Positions 24,605-32,745 of a stretch of 64,000 nucleotides of DNA are shown in pieces. Where the stretch lies: positions 62,001 to 126,000 of the forward strand of contig JANOMT010000012.1 of assembly GCA_031420415.1 (NCBI GenBank), given 5' to 3'. A program made the position numbers and the translations under genes. The notes beneath the pieces are model-generated. The model had not been told where the DNA came from. It saw nothing but the letters and a program-made list of their open reading frames with translations, and did no database searches. Within the stretch, counting starts at the first letter, position 1; each line of letters begins with the position of its first letter. Source of the stretch: JANYGA01 sp031420415. Its GTDB lineage: Bacteria > Vulcanimicrobiota > Vulcanimicrobiia > Vulcanimicrobiales > Vulcanimicrobiaceae.

Positions 24605-25605
24605 CACGCGCTCCACCGCCACGCGATCGAGCCCCATGAAAGACCGCCGCCAAAACCGGTAAAGAGAATCAGATCGCCCGGCTTCATGGCATCTTTTTCG
24701 ATCATCTCCGAGAGCGCGATCGGAATCGTAGCCGACGACGTATTGCCGTATTTTTCGATGTTGATGACGACTTTCTCACGATCGACCTCGAGCCGCTTCG
24801 CCGCAGCTTCGATGATCCGCAGATTCGCCTGATGCGGGATCACCCACGAGATATCGTCCGTGGTCAGACCCGCAGTCGCGATCACGTTCTTCGATGTTTC
24901 GACCATCTTGTTCACCGCATATTTAAAAATCTCGCGGCCGCTCATGAACATCTTATTTTTGTGCGCATCCATGAGTTCGGGCGTGATCGGATGACGCGAG
25001 CCGCCCGCTTCGACACAGAGCATATCGGGATTGCTACCGTCGGAACCGAGTTCGCAGGCGAGAAATGAATCCGATGCCAGCTCGGTCCGCTCCACGATCA
25101 CCGCGCCCGCACCGTCGCCGAAGAGAATTGCGGTTCCGCGATCGGTCATATTCGTAATGCCGGAAAGCTTCTCGGCTCCGATGACCATCACGCGCGAGAA
25201 GAGGCCTGCGCGAATAAAACATGCGGCCGTCGAGAGGGCGTAAATGAACCCGCTACACGCAATCTCGAGATCGAAAGCCGGTTTTCCAACGGCATCGAGA
25301 TTGGCTGCGACGATACAGGCCGTGGCGGGAAACTGATAGTCCGGGGTGACGGTCGCGACGATAAAGCAGTCGACGTCGCGGCCCTTGAGCCCCGCGCGTT
25401 GGAGCGCGTGGTTCGCGGCGATCGTCGCGAGATCGCTCGCGGCTTGATGTGGCTCGGCGTAGCGACGTTCGCGCATGCCCGTTCGCGAGACGATCCACTC
25501 ATCCGAAGTCTCGAACATCTTTTCAAAATCGGCATTGCGCATCACGCGATCGGGGACGTAATGTCCGACCCCGGTGATCCGGGCACCGAAAGGCCCCGGG
25601 ACCAC
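24604..25605 (-). CDS. fabH: 3-oxoacyl-[acyl-carrier-protein] synthase III
   Basis: Initiates fatty acid synthesis by condensing acetyl- (or branched-) CoA with malonyl-ACP. 333 residues. ITGVGHYVPDRVMRNADFEK starts the thiolase fold. Catalytic Cys lies in FDLEIACSGFIYAL, His in WVIPHQANLRI and Asn in KYGNTSSATIPIAL. The start is the GTG at 25605, right after rpmF. The plsX gene that often lies between rpmF and fabH is absent here. Confidence 0.96.
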   Translation of the reverse strand: MVPGPFGARITGVGHYVPDRVMRNADFEKMFETSDEWIVSRTGMRERRYAEPHQAASDLATIAANHALQRAGLKGRDVDCFIVATVTPDYQFPATACIVAANLDAVGKPAFDLEIACSGFIYALSTAACFIRAGLFSRVMVIGAEKLSGITNMTDRGTAILFGDGAGAVIVERTELASDSFLACELGSDGSNPDMLCVEAGGSRHPITPELMDAHKNKMFMSGREIFKYAVNKMVETSKNVIATAGLTTDDISWVIPHQANLRIIEAAAKRLEVDREKVVINIEKYGNTSSATIPIALSEMIEKDAMKPGDLILFTGFGGGLSWGSIAWRWSA

Positions 25606-25606
25606 C

Positions 25607-25813
25607 CTACTGGCGGTTATGGCCCGCGTGCTCGTCCTTTATCGCGACGACCTGGCGGCCATCATAAAATCCGCAGTTCATGCAGACGAAGTGCGGACGC
25701 TTTGCCTTATGGCACTGCGAGCACTCGACGACGGTAACCGGGGAGAGCTTCCAATTCGCAGCACGGCGGCTGCGCGTTTTGGATCGCGGGGTTTTCCATT
25801 TCGGATTTGCCAT
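25607..25813 (-). CDS. rpmF: 50S ribosomal protein L32
   Basis: 68 residues. ANPKWKTPRSKTRSRRAAN is the basic N-terminus and ECSQCHKAKRPHFVCMNCGFY is a four-cysteine zinc ribbon. It lies between the DUF177 gene and fabH, the standard order. The cysteine-containing form implies zinc-replete regulation may exist, but no Zur site was recognised. Confidence 0.96.
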   Translation of the reverse strand: MANPKWKTPRSKTRSRRAANWKLSPVTVVECSQCHKAKRPHFVCMNCGFYDGRQVVAIKDEHAGHNRQ

Positions 25814-25822
25814 GAGGTGGTT

Positions 25823-26281
25823 TTACTCCGGGGGCGTGCAGCGGCAGATCGGGTCGGCTTTGAATCCACATTTCGTGCAGAGTCCGGTGCAATCTTCATG
25901 GCACAGGAGCACGATCGGTAGTGCTGAGTCGACGAGTTGCCGTACGAGGTCCTGTAGATCGAGTTCGTCGCCCGCGAGGACGTTGCTCTCGCCGAGTGGG
26001 TCATCGTTCTCGCTCGGCGGGTCGAATCGTTCTTCGACGTCCACGGTGAGCGGGAAACGGACGTCGTCGAGGCAGCGGGCACAGGTACCCTCCGCCACGC
26101 CGGATATGGTTCCGTGGAGATCGAGCCCGGGACCCGCGCGCCGGATGCGGAGCGAGACGTCGAGCGGAGCATCGAAGCGATAACCGGCGAACTCGTCGAG
26201 TTCGATCGCTTCGAGGACCTGGAGTTCGCGACCGGTCTGAAGGACGCCGCCGATGCCGACGTTCGTACGAGGATCCTTCAT
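25823..26281 (-). CDS. DUF177 (YceD) family protein
   Basis: 152 residues. VAEGTCARCLDDVRFPL is the family's first cysteine pair, DLQDLVRQLVDSALPIVLLCHEDC the conserved helix, and TGLCTKCGFK the second cysteine cluster, all as in the YceD/DUF177 family. This family is linked genetically to 23S rRNA and always sits before rpmF. The start is ATG 26281. It is the first gene of the long leftward operon behind the promoter at 26365-26393. Confidence 0.92.
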   Translation of the reverse strand: MKDPRTNVGIGGVLQTGRELQVLEAIELDEFAGYRFDAPLDVSLRIRRAGPGLDLHGTISGVAEGTCARCLDDVRFPLTVDVEERFDPPSENDDPLGESNVLAGDELDLQDLVRQLVDSALPIVLLCHEDCTGLCTKCGFKADPICRCTPPE

Positions 26282-26364
26282 GTTGGGCGCGATTCCGTAT
26301 TCTTGGGATTGCTGAACGCCGCACGATGACGCGCCGAAACGAGACACGTGAGGACAACCAACCA

Positions 26365-26393
26365 ATAGTACGGGGTGGGTCAACCCTTGTCAA
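26365..26393 (-). promoter_or_regulatory. Sigma-70 promoter for the DUF177-rpmF-fab-ffh-rimM operon
   Basis: On the minus strand TTGACA (26393-26388), exactly 17 bases, then TACTAT (26370-26365). This is a strong vegetative promoter about 80 bases before the DUF177 ATG. A second TTGACC lies within the spacer. Confidence 0.75.
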
Positions 26394-26449
26394 CGCGAGC
26401 CGCCGTCGCGACTCCTCTGCTGCATCGTCGTCGACCGGAGGAGGTCCCA

Positions 26450-27157
26450 TTGAACGTTTCATTCGGCTCGCAGATCGAAGCGGCCGCGGCCGCACATCAT
26501 CTCGACCCAAAGCTCCTCGCAGCAGTCGCCGCTCAAGAGACCGGCGGCCCCGGCACAAACTCGGGCCGAAACATCGTGGGCGATGCTGGCCACGGCCACG
26601 GAGTTTTCCAGATCGATGACCGATCCTGGGGCTTCGCGCGGACAGCCGCCGCGATGAATCCGGCCAAGAACGCCATGATGGCGGCGACGATCCTGGAGGA
26701 AAATCTTCACCGATACGGAGGCGATCTGCGCGCGGCGCTCTCCGCGTACAACAGTGGTTCGCCTACGGCAGCGGGCACGAAAACGACATGGGGTGACGGC
26801 CGCGTTCTCAACTACGCAGACTCCGTCTTGCGACACTACGGTGCGATCGCTCGCAGCGCGCCCCCCGTCACGCGGGCGGGGGCGTTCGACCGGGGGCCTT
26901 CTCTCGTCGAGCACGTCCTCGCGTCACTCCACGCGATCCAGACATCGCGCGGGCTCAGCGCAGCGATGCCAAGCGCTTTTGCAGATGATCTGAGAGCGGA
27001 CTCGGGTGCGATTCGGATGCCTGCCGCCCAGCCCACGCCGCTGAAAACGTGGGCCCAGGTCTCGGCAGCGGGAGCGAAAGAGGGTGAATCTGCCGATCGC
27101 ATCATGGCCGAGCTCATCGACACAAGCGTCGTCGCAGACGGCGACGACGACTCCTAG
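26450..27157 (+). CDS. Lytic transglycosylase/lysozyme-like (SLT domain) protein
   Basis: 235 residues. The start is a TTG at 26450 with GGAGGAGGT ending five bases before it. The SLT/lysozyme-like domain occupies ~1-130: QIEAAAAAHHLDPKLLAAVA, catalytic Glu in AAQETGGPG, GDAGHGHGVFQIDDRSWGFA, and LRAALSAYNSGSPTAAG. No signal peptide is visible, so it would reach peptidoglycan through a dedicated secretion route or cell lysis. The C-terminal ~100 residues are low-similarity and end in an acidic tail. It heads a cassette with two coiled-coil proteins and an exported protein. Such specialised muramidases often serve a secretion machine or phage-like structure; that is inference. Confidence 0.75.
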   Translation: MNVSFGSQIEAAAAAHHLDPKLLAAVAAQETGGPGTNSGRNIVGDAGHGHGVFQIDDRSWGFARTAAAMNPAKNAMMAATILEENLHRYGGDLRAALSAYNSGSPTAAGTKTTWGDGRVLNYADSVLRHYGAIARSAPPVTRAGAFDRGPSLVEHVLASLHAIQTSRGLSAAMPSAFADDLRADSGAIRMPAAQPTPLKTWAQVSAAGAKEGESADRIMAELIDTSVVADGDDDS

Positions 27158-27233
27158 TCACCGCAAGCGTCGTGCGTGATTACCATAGCGACTTCTCTCA
27201 CCTTCAGCTCACACGGATAAGGAAAACGCGAAA

Positions 27234-27635
27234 ATGGGACTCTTCGGCTCGATCATGAACGGCGTCACCGGCGCAGCAACTGGATTCCTCATGGGCGGAC
27301 CTGTCGGCGCTGCCGCCGCCGGTTTGAACGGTATCGTCAACGGTGGCGGTGCGCCGGGCGGCGGGATCGGGAATATCGCACCAGGGACGGATCCGACGCT
27401 CGGCATCTCGCAACTCGCAAATCGTGCATACGAAGGCAACAATCTGTTGATGCAAATCGAGCAGCTGCGCCATCAGAGCGTCCTCCAGGCGCAATCGCAG
27501 CAATTCAACGATGTCCAAGACGAAAAATCGGAACAGATGCGAGAGATGAATACGCTTCGGACGGTCGCGATGAAACAGCGCGAAGCCGACGACAAAATCG
27601 TTAAGGAATTCATCAAAACGGCCGGCGGCGAATGA
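27234..27635 (+). CDS. Small protein with glycine-zipper N-terminus and coiled-coil C-terminus
   Basis: 133 residues, not recognised. Residues 1-45 are hydrophobic and glycine/alanine-rich (GFLMGGPVGAAAAGLNGIVN), like a membrane-inserting zipper. Residues ~60-130 are a charged coiled coil (QDEKSEQMREMNTLR, MKQREADDKIVKEFI). The coiled-coil half is homologous to the next gene's product. AAGGA stands ~11 bases before the ATG. The stop overlaps the next ATG (ATGA), so the pair is translated together. The shape, small with a zipper plus helical coiled coil, recalls secreted filament or translocon subunits, but I have no family match. Confidence 0.65.
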   Translation: MGLFGSIMNGVTGAATGFLMGGPVGAAAAGLNGIVNGGGAPGGGIGNIAPGTDPTLGISQLANRAYEGNNLLMQIEQLRHQSVLQAQSQQFNDVQDEKSEQMREMNTLRTVAMKQREADDKIVKEFIKTAGGE

Positions 27636-28000
27636 TCGCGGTCGCCGCCTCGCGCGGCGCCATGGTCGGCGATTTGGTGGCGCTTCACGCGTCTCCGAAT
27701 CCCACCACGGGTTCCGCCTCGGATTCCATCGCGCTACCCCTCGACGATACCGCCGAGACGAACGATGAAGTGACGGAGCTCGCGCAGACGTTTGCCAAAC
27801 GCGCGCAAATCATGCTCCTTCGGACACAATCGATCCAGCAAGACTTACAAGTACGGATCGATCGCATGAAAGCCGATTTTAACGCAGCTCAGGAAGAGCG
27901 ATCGGAACAACTCCGGGAAATGAACGCTTTGCGCGAAATGGCCGTCGAGCAAAGTAAGAAGGACGATGAAATCCTGAAAAAATACATCGGAATGATCTAA
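27632..28000 (+). CDS. Coiled-coil paralogue of the preceding protein
   Basis: 122 residues, not recognised. The N-terminal ~45 residues are A, S and D-rich and unlike the neighbour. From ~48 onward the chain is helical. Its end (QEERSEQLREMNALRE then MAVEQSKKDDEILKKYI) aligns without gaps to the end of the 27234-27635 product, showing tandem duplication with N-terminal divergence. It overlaps the previous gene by four bases. The two may form a heteromeric coiled-coil assembly. Confidence 0.65.
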   Translation: MIAVAASRGAMVGDLVALHASPNPTTGSASDSIALPLDDTAETNDEVTELAQTFAKRAQIMLLRTQSIQQDLQVRIDRMKADFNAAQEERSEQLREMNALREMAVEQSKKDDEILKKYIGMI

Positions 28001-28027
28001 AAACTGCGCTCGCACTTGGAATATGCA

Positions 28028-28909
28028 TTGAAGACTCGGACGCTTTCCACGCTTCTCCTCACGGTCGCCGTCGCGCTAGTAACGTTCGCACGGCCTGCCT
28101 TGGCTGGCGAGTGTTTCGGAATGATAAATTATGAGTACAGCGGCGGCGAGTGCGTCGATAAAGATGGCGATTCGAGCAAGGCCATGTCTGGTATGTGGGA
28201 CGACTCGTATCGTCAGCAACAAGGGATGATCGATCGCAGCAAGGCGATATTCTCCGGCCGTGCGGCCGGTCCGACGGGCACGTATCAACGGCGAGCGCGT
28301 GTCCCAACGCCAGCAGAGCAGCGCGCCCTCGCGACGACGCTGCTGACCCACATGATGACTCCATCGGACGTCGTCGAGCGCATCGCCGCTGCGCTTCCCG
28401 CGAAATCGGTTCGTGATCGGCGCATCGCCGGAAAGTTCTTACGTGAAGCCGTCACCGATTTTGCGATCTTCGGGCCTCGAGCGGGATACGGACGGTTCAA
28501 CGTCGCGGGAGCTCGCGAATTCTTTTTGACTTCCGCATATTTCGTCTTCGACGGCGATCATGCCGCCGATCGTCTATCGTTGGCGGTGCTCAACAGCGTC
28601 GTTACCTCCTCGATGATCATGGCTGGGCGCGTTCCGCAAATGAGCGACATGGACAAACGTCGACTCTACGACGCGTACATCATCTACGGCATCGGCTTGC
28701 TTTCCGAATATCACGAGAATCTGCGAAAACACGATCCTCGCGCACTCGCATCGACGCGTGCCTCGGCTCGTCGACTGATCGCAGGCGATATCGGCGTCGA
28801 TCCCGCGAAAGTACGGATCGATAAACTACCGTGCGTACAAATGCCGATTCCCGTTCTGTCCTGTGACCAAATCGTTCAGTACTACCGCAGCGGCGGCATG
28901 AAGAATTAA
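28028..28909 (+). CDS. Exported protein of unknown function, last gene of the cassette
   Basis: 293 residues. A TTG at 28028 (another TTG at 28016) opens a clear signal peptide, LLLTVAVALVTFARPALA. The mature protein starts GECFGMINYEYSGGECVD, has a glutamine/glycine-rich linker, and then a helical domain (TPSDVVERIAAALPAKS, REAVTDFAIFGP, YDAYIIYGIGLLSEYHENLRK). Four cysteines, two near each end (ECFG, GECVD; LPCVQ, LSCDQ), could form disulfides outside the cytoplasm. I do not recognise the family with confidence. The gene follows the coiled-coil pair at 27 bases and lies 67 bases before tRNA-Ile. Confidence 0.65.
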   Translation: MKTRTLSTLLLTVAVALVTFARPALAGECFGMINYEYSGGECVDKDGDSSKAMSGMWDDSYRQQQGMIDRSKAIFSGRAAGPTGTYQRRARVPTPAEQRALATTLLTHMMTPSDVVERIAAALPAKSVRDRRIAGKFLREAVTDFAIFGPRAGYGRFNVAGAREFFLTSAYFVFDGDHAADRLSLAVLNSVVTSSMIMAGRVPQMSDMDKRRLYDAYIIYGIGLLSEYHENLRKHDPRALASTRASARRLIAGDIGVDPAKVRIDKLPCVQMPIPVLSCDQIVQYYRSGGMKN

Positions 28910-28976
28910 CACGTCCATGATGCGGTACAAGGGGCTGACGGTGAGAAGGCGGAACTGACGACGGCCCTATGTGCAC

Positions 28977-29053
28977 GGGCCATTAGCTCAGTTGGTTAGA
29001 GCGCATGCTTGATAAGCATGAGGTCCCTGGTTCGAACCCAGGATGGCCCACCA
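28977..29053 (+). tRNA. tRNA-Ile (anticodon GAT)
   Basis: A 77-base cloverleaf starting GGGCCAT and ending with discriminator A plus encoded CCA. The anticodon loop TTGATAA gives GAT. The T-arm is CTGG-TTCGAAC-CCAG. It is not next to an rRNA operon in this window. Confidence 0.96.
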
Positions 29054-29072
29054 CGGGTCTCGTCGCAGAAAG

Positions 29073-29100
29073 AGCTCGTCTCCGCGGGCTTTTTTAAATT
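29073..29100 (+). terminator. Rho-independent terminator after tRNA-Ile
   Basis: The stem AGCTCG/CGGGCT with a 6-base loop is followed by TTTTTTAAATTT, 20 bases after the tRNA. Confidence 0.75.
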
Positions 29101-29296
29101 TATTTTGCGAACGTCGTCCGCTAGCCTTAACGGAGCGCTCTGCGTGCGTCGAGATCGTGTCGACCACCCCCGTTGCCGCGGGCCGGCACGGCTGCCGAAA
29201 GCGAGGCGATACCGAGCGCGGCTGCGAGCGAAAGAGTTCCGAAGGGTAGCAAGACGGGAATATCAGACACGCGGCTCGTAAGACGTCGCTGGATTT

Positions 29297-29372
29297 GGGG
29301 ACGTAGCTCAGTTGGTAGAGCGCCGCGTTTGCAACGCGGATGTCTGGAGTTCGAGCCTCCACGTCTCCACCA
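29297..29372 (+). tRNA. tRNA-Ala (anticodon TGC)
   Basis: A 76-base cloverleaf: acceptor GGGGACG/CGTCTCC, anticodon loop TTTGCAA giving TGC, T-loop TTCGAGC, discriminator A and encoded CCA. Confidence 0.96.
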
Positions 29373-29381
29373 AGTCGAGAG

Positions 29382-29420
29382 CCGCCTGCCCCGTACAACG
29401 GGTGCGGGCGGTTTTTCTTT
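29382..29420 (+). terminator. Rho-independent terminator after tRNA-Ala
   Basis: A GC-rich hairpin (CCGCC...GGGCGG, inner CCCG/CGGG around TACAA) is followed by TTTTTCTTT. Confidence 0.8.
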
Positions 29421-29549
29421 GCGACGTGCTTGCGCTACGCCCGAGGTCTGCGGCCGCCGCGTGCAACCCGTCGACATCGCCGAAACGACGATGCGCGCCT
29501 CCATTCGATTCGCGATCGCGCACGCCCCTGGCTTGTGCGGGTCGGCCCT

Positions 29550-29936
29550 TTAGACAAGCGCCGATCGTGGGCGGGTGGCCAGGGTTGCGAGCAACGTGCG
29601 CACTTTTCTAAGCGTGACGTCGACGCCCGCTCGTTTGGAGACGACCGCGCTCGCACCCGAGATGTAACACGCCGCTTCAAACGTGGGATCGTCCAGTTCG
29701 GAAAATGCGATGACCGCGGCATGTTTTGCGACCTGACGAATACGACAGATGGCATTGGGCGCGCCACGCTCGGAAAAATCGACGTCGACGAAGATCGCGG
29801 CGGGATCGTGCAAGGCAATATCTTTGCCGTCGACATCATCACTCGTGGCGATGACGTGAAGGCCCACATCGGCGAGTACCCGCGTGAGGTATGGGACGAA
29901 GAGGAGTTGTGGTTCGATCAGATATGTGCGCACCAT
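29550..29936 (-). CDS. Stand-alone receiver-domain protein (atypical response regulator)
   Basis: 128 residues, one CheY-like domain with no output domain. The phosphoacceptor-like aspartates lie in AAIFVDVDFSER and the conserved lysine in SAVVSKRAG. The acidic pair at the end of strand 1 is replaced by Glu-Pro (RTYLIEPQLLF), the same oddity as in the two NarL-type neighbours. ATG 29936 is preceded by GGAG. It lies 17 bases downstream of the NarL-type regulator in the same direction. It may compete for phosphoryl groups or work without phosphorylation. Confidence 0.75.
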   Translation of the reverse strand: MVRTYLIEPQLLFVPYLTRVLADVGLHVIATSDDVDGKDIALHDPAAIFVDVDFSERGAPNAICRIRQVAKHAAVIAFSELDDPTFEAACYISGASAVVSKRAGVDVTLRKVRTLLATLATRPRSALV

Positions 29937-29953
29937 GCTCCTATCGGGTAATC

Positions 29954-30571
29954 TTAATTGACGAGGCCGTTACGAACGGCATAGACGGCGACGCCCGATC
30001 GCGCGGCGACTTTGAGCTTGGCAAGAATGTGGCTGACATGATTCTTCACCGTCTTCTCCGAGAGCGTCAGACGTCGGCCGATCTCGCGATTCGAGAGCCC
30101 TTCTGCAATGAGACGCACGATCTCGAATTCGCGACTCGAAAGTTCGCTCACGTCTTGCGTGCGACCCGAGCGACGACGCAAGATCGCACCAGCGATGCGC
30201 GGGTCGGCGTAGAACTCACCGCTTGCCACCGAATGGATGATTTCTACGAGCGAAGCCGGCGACGTGTCTTTCGCGATGTAAGCATCGGCTTTGGCCGCGA
30301 GCGCACGTTGCATCACGCGTGGCCGATGTTGCGCCGAGAGCGCACAGATGCGACTCTGCGGTGACGAACGCTCGCAGGCGTTGATCGCTTCTTCCATCGA
30401 GACGGAGAGTTCGTCGAGATCGACGACGACGATATCGGGACGCAATTCTGCAATTCGCGGATCGGTCGCTTCGGCGACATCGGCCACGACCGTGATTCCG
30501 GCATCTTGCCCGAGCACGTGACGAAGCGCCCGCACCACAAGTGGGAGGCGCTCGACGAGGACGACGCGGAT
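29954..30571 (-). CDS. NarL/FixJ-family response regulator (LuxR-type DNA-binding domain)
   Basis: About 205 residues. The receiver has RVVLVERLPLVV as strand 1 (Glu-Arg instead of the usual acidic pair), VVVDLDELS with the acceptor Asp, ALSAQ, and the Lys of AYIAKDTSP. The HTH reads LSSREFEIVRLIAEGLSNREI and LSEKTVKNHVSHILAKL. No ATG, GTG or TTG precedes strand 1. The first GTG (30538) would delete it, so the ATC at 30571 is used here. The gene follows the BY-kinase gene at ~35 bases and so may be read with the polysaccharide export genes it could regulate. It is a paralogue of the regulator at 34294-34929. Confidence 0.82.
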   Translation of the reverse strand: MRVVLVERLPLVVRALRHVLGQDAGITVVADVAEATDPRIAELRPDIVVVDLDELSVSMEEAINACERSSPQSRICALSAQHRPRVMQRALAAKADAYIAKDTSPASLVEIIHSVASGEFYADPRIAGAILRRRSGRTQDVSELSSREFEIVRLIAEGLSNREIGRRLTLSEKTVKNHVSHILAKLKVAARSGVAVYAVRNGLVN

Positions 30572-30606
30572 CGTTCGAGACGACGCGACCGAATAATGCG
30601 GATGTG

Positions 30607-32745
30607 CTAGCCGCCGCGAGTCGCTGATAACGCTATCGATGGTCCGCCTCCTAAATAGTAATCGTTCCGATCCCGCGCGTCCGGGCGCACGGCATTGAGC
30701 ACGACGCCGAGCACGTTGATCGCGCCGACGCCGCGTAATTTTGCGAGCGCCGATTGCACCGCGCGAGGCTCCGATTTTTGCGCGGAGATGACGAGCACGG
30801 TTCCGTCGGTTTTATTGCCGAGAACGACGCCGTCGACGATCGATCGGAGCGCCGGGCCGTCGATGACGACATAGTCGTACCGTTCCGTCGCGCTTTTGAG
30901 CAACCGATCGAATGCAACGCTCTGGAGGAGTGCGACGGGGTTGGGAGCGGAACGCCCGCTCGTGATCACCGAGACGCCCTCGTGCTCGGTCGGCTTGATG
31001 ACGTCGGCAAAGCGTGCGAGGCCGACGAGAACGTCCGTAACACCCCGCTCGTTTGCGATATTAAACTTCTCATGAATCGTCGGACGTCGCAGGTCGGCAT
31101 CGACGACGAGCACCCGTGCTTTCATGAGCCCCATGCTGAGTGCCGTATTGACGGCGACCGTCGATTTGCCGTCGCCTTGATCGGGACTCGTGAAGGCGAT
31201 CGTCCGCGGCGGCGTCTCCGACGAATACCGTAACGAGGCGACGAGTTCGTAGAACGCTTCGACCGAAAGCGGTTTCATCCAGGCTCGATCTTTGGTATCG
31301 CGCGCACCGAAGGACGGAATCGTCGCGAGGACGGGCAGTCCCAAGCGTGTTTTGATGTCTTCTTCCGTGCGGAATCGATCGTCGAAATACTCGGCGAGAA
31401 AGACCGCTGCGAGCGCGAGTGCGAGACCGACGACGATCCCGAACAGCATATCGAGCGCGGAATTTCGCGTCTGGACGGCGTTGCGAGCGTCGGCGGGCTG
31501 CGCGATCGTGACGTCGCCGACCGCCGTCAGCTTTTGAAGATTCGCTTCTTGAAATTTACGTTGCAAAACATCGTAGATATCTTGCTCGGCTTTGGCATTG
31601 CGTTGTAATTCGGTAATCCGGCGCGTCGATTCGGGTAAGCGATCGATCGCGGGACGCCCGTCTCGTTGTTGTCGCGCGATCGTCGCGAGTTGCGCTCGTG
31701 ATGCGGCGAGAGCGGCGTGGAGTTGCACCGCGCGTTGCGAGAGCTGCTCGTAGAGCGGATTCGGTACGGTCTGCGTCCCGCCAAGGATTTGCGGTGGCAA
31801 CGCACGCAGCGACAGCTGTGCTGCGAGGAGTTGCGCCTTGAGGGCGCTTACCGCGGGATAATCCTCGGTATACTGCGCGCGGGCTGCATTGAGTTGCCAC
31901 TGCAACGTTGCGACCTGCGACTGCAGTTGTGCCGCAGCAGGATTCGGGACGATATTTTTTTGGCCGACCGACGTGCGCGGCGTTTGCACGAGTTCGGCTT
32001 TCACCATCTGGAGACTCGCGGCTGCCTCGCGGCCCTCGAGCTCGGCTTGTTGGCCCTGCGCATCCAAGCCGGCTTGGCTCGCAATGAGGTTCGTCGTCTG
32101 CATCGGAACATCGAACATGTTCGATTGCCGTTGGTACGCAGAGAGCGCCGACTGGGCCAGGAGCAAACGCGCCCGCGCTCGAGGAAGCTCGCTTTCGAGA
32201 GATTTTATCGAGCCGTCGGCCCGATGCGTCACGATGTCGTATTGGCGTCGCACGAAGACAGCTGCGAAGCCGTTGGCAATTCGCGCGGAGGTCTCGGGAT
32301 CTGCCCACGTCGCGGTGATTCCGAGAATTGCGGTATCGGGAACCGGCTTCGCACGAACGCTAGATAATAACACCGCGGGCGTCGTCGCGAGATGTAGTTC
32401 GTCGACGACTTGCCGCGCGACGGGAAGTTGCTGGATGAGATCGGTATAGGTCTCGAGCGCCCGCACGCCGGTCCCCACGAGCGATGCGTTTCTTGCGGAG
32501 CCGTCGGCATTGGAACCGCCGACGATCAACTTCACCTGCGTCGCATATGCATGCGGCTGCAAAACCGTTACGATCGCAACCGCGGCGACGAAAACCGAGA
32601 AGACGATGAGAAAGAGCGCGCGCCGGCGTTCGAAAGCTCTCCATAAGGAGCTTACCTTTACGTCGCGTCCGGCTTCGGGTGTGAAATCGACCCCGGCGTA
32701 GGACGATTCGTTGGCGAGCGATGCGTTACGGTTGCGACCATTCAT
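30607..32745 (-). CDS. Polysaccharide co-polymerase/tyrosine autokinase (Wzz + BY-kinase fusion)
   Basis: 712 residues in the inner membrane; controls chain length and export of exopolysaccharide through autophosphorylation. A Wzz-type N-terminal helix (RALFLIVFSVFVAAVAIVTV), a long periplasmic coiled coil (~170-430), then a second helix (LDMLFGIVVGLALALAAVFL). The cytoplasmic kinase has Walker A SPDQGDGKSTVAVN, Walker A' VLVVDADLRRP and Walker B YDYVVIDGP. The C-terminal tyrosine cluster is small (NDYYLGGG). Its ATG overlaps the Wza-like stop (TGATG), so they are coupled. Confidence 0.93.
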   Translation of the reverse strand: MNGRNRNASLANESSYAGVDFTPEAGRDVKVSSLWRAFERRRALFLIVFSVFVAAVAIVTVLQPHAYATQVKLIVGGSNADGSARNASLVGTGVRALETYTDLIQQLPVARQVVDELHLATTPAVLLSSVRAKPVPDTAILGITATWADPETSARIANGFAAVFVRRQYDIVTHRADGSIKSLESELPRARARLLLAQSALSAYQRQSNMFDVPMQTTNLIASQAGLDAQGQQAELEGREAAASLQMVKAELVQTPRTSVGQKNIVPNPAAAQLQSQVATLQWQLNAARAQYTEDYPAVSALKAQLLAAQLSLRALPPQILGGTQTVPNPLYEQLSQRAVQLHAALAASRAQLATIARQQRDGRPAIDRLPESTRRITELQRNAKAEQDIYDVLQRKFQEANLQKLTAVGDVTIAQPADARNAVQTRNSALDMLFGIVVGLALALAAVFLAEYFDDRFRTEEDIKTRLGLPVLATIPSFGARDTKDRAWMKPLSVEAFYELVASLRYSSETPPRTIAFTSPDQGDGKSTVAVNTALSMGLMKARVLVVDADLRRPTIHEKFNIANERGVTDVLVGLARFADVIKPTEHEGVSVITSGRSAPNPVALLQSVAFDRLLKSATERYDYVVIDGPALRSIVDGVVLGNKTDGTVLVISAQKSEPRAVQSALAKLRGVGAINVLGVVLNAVRPDARDRNDYYLGGGPSIALSATRGG

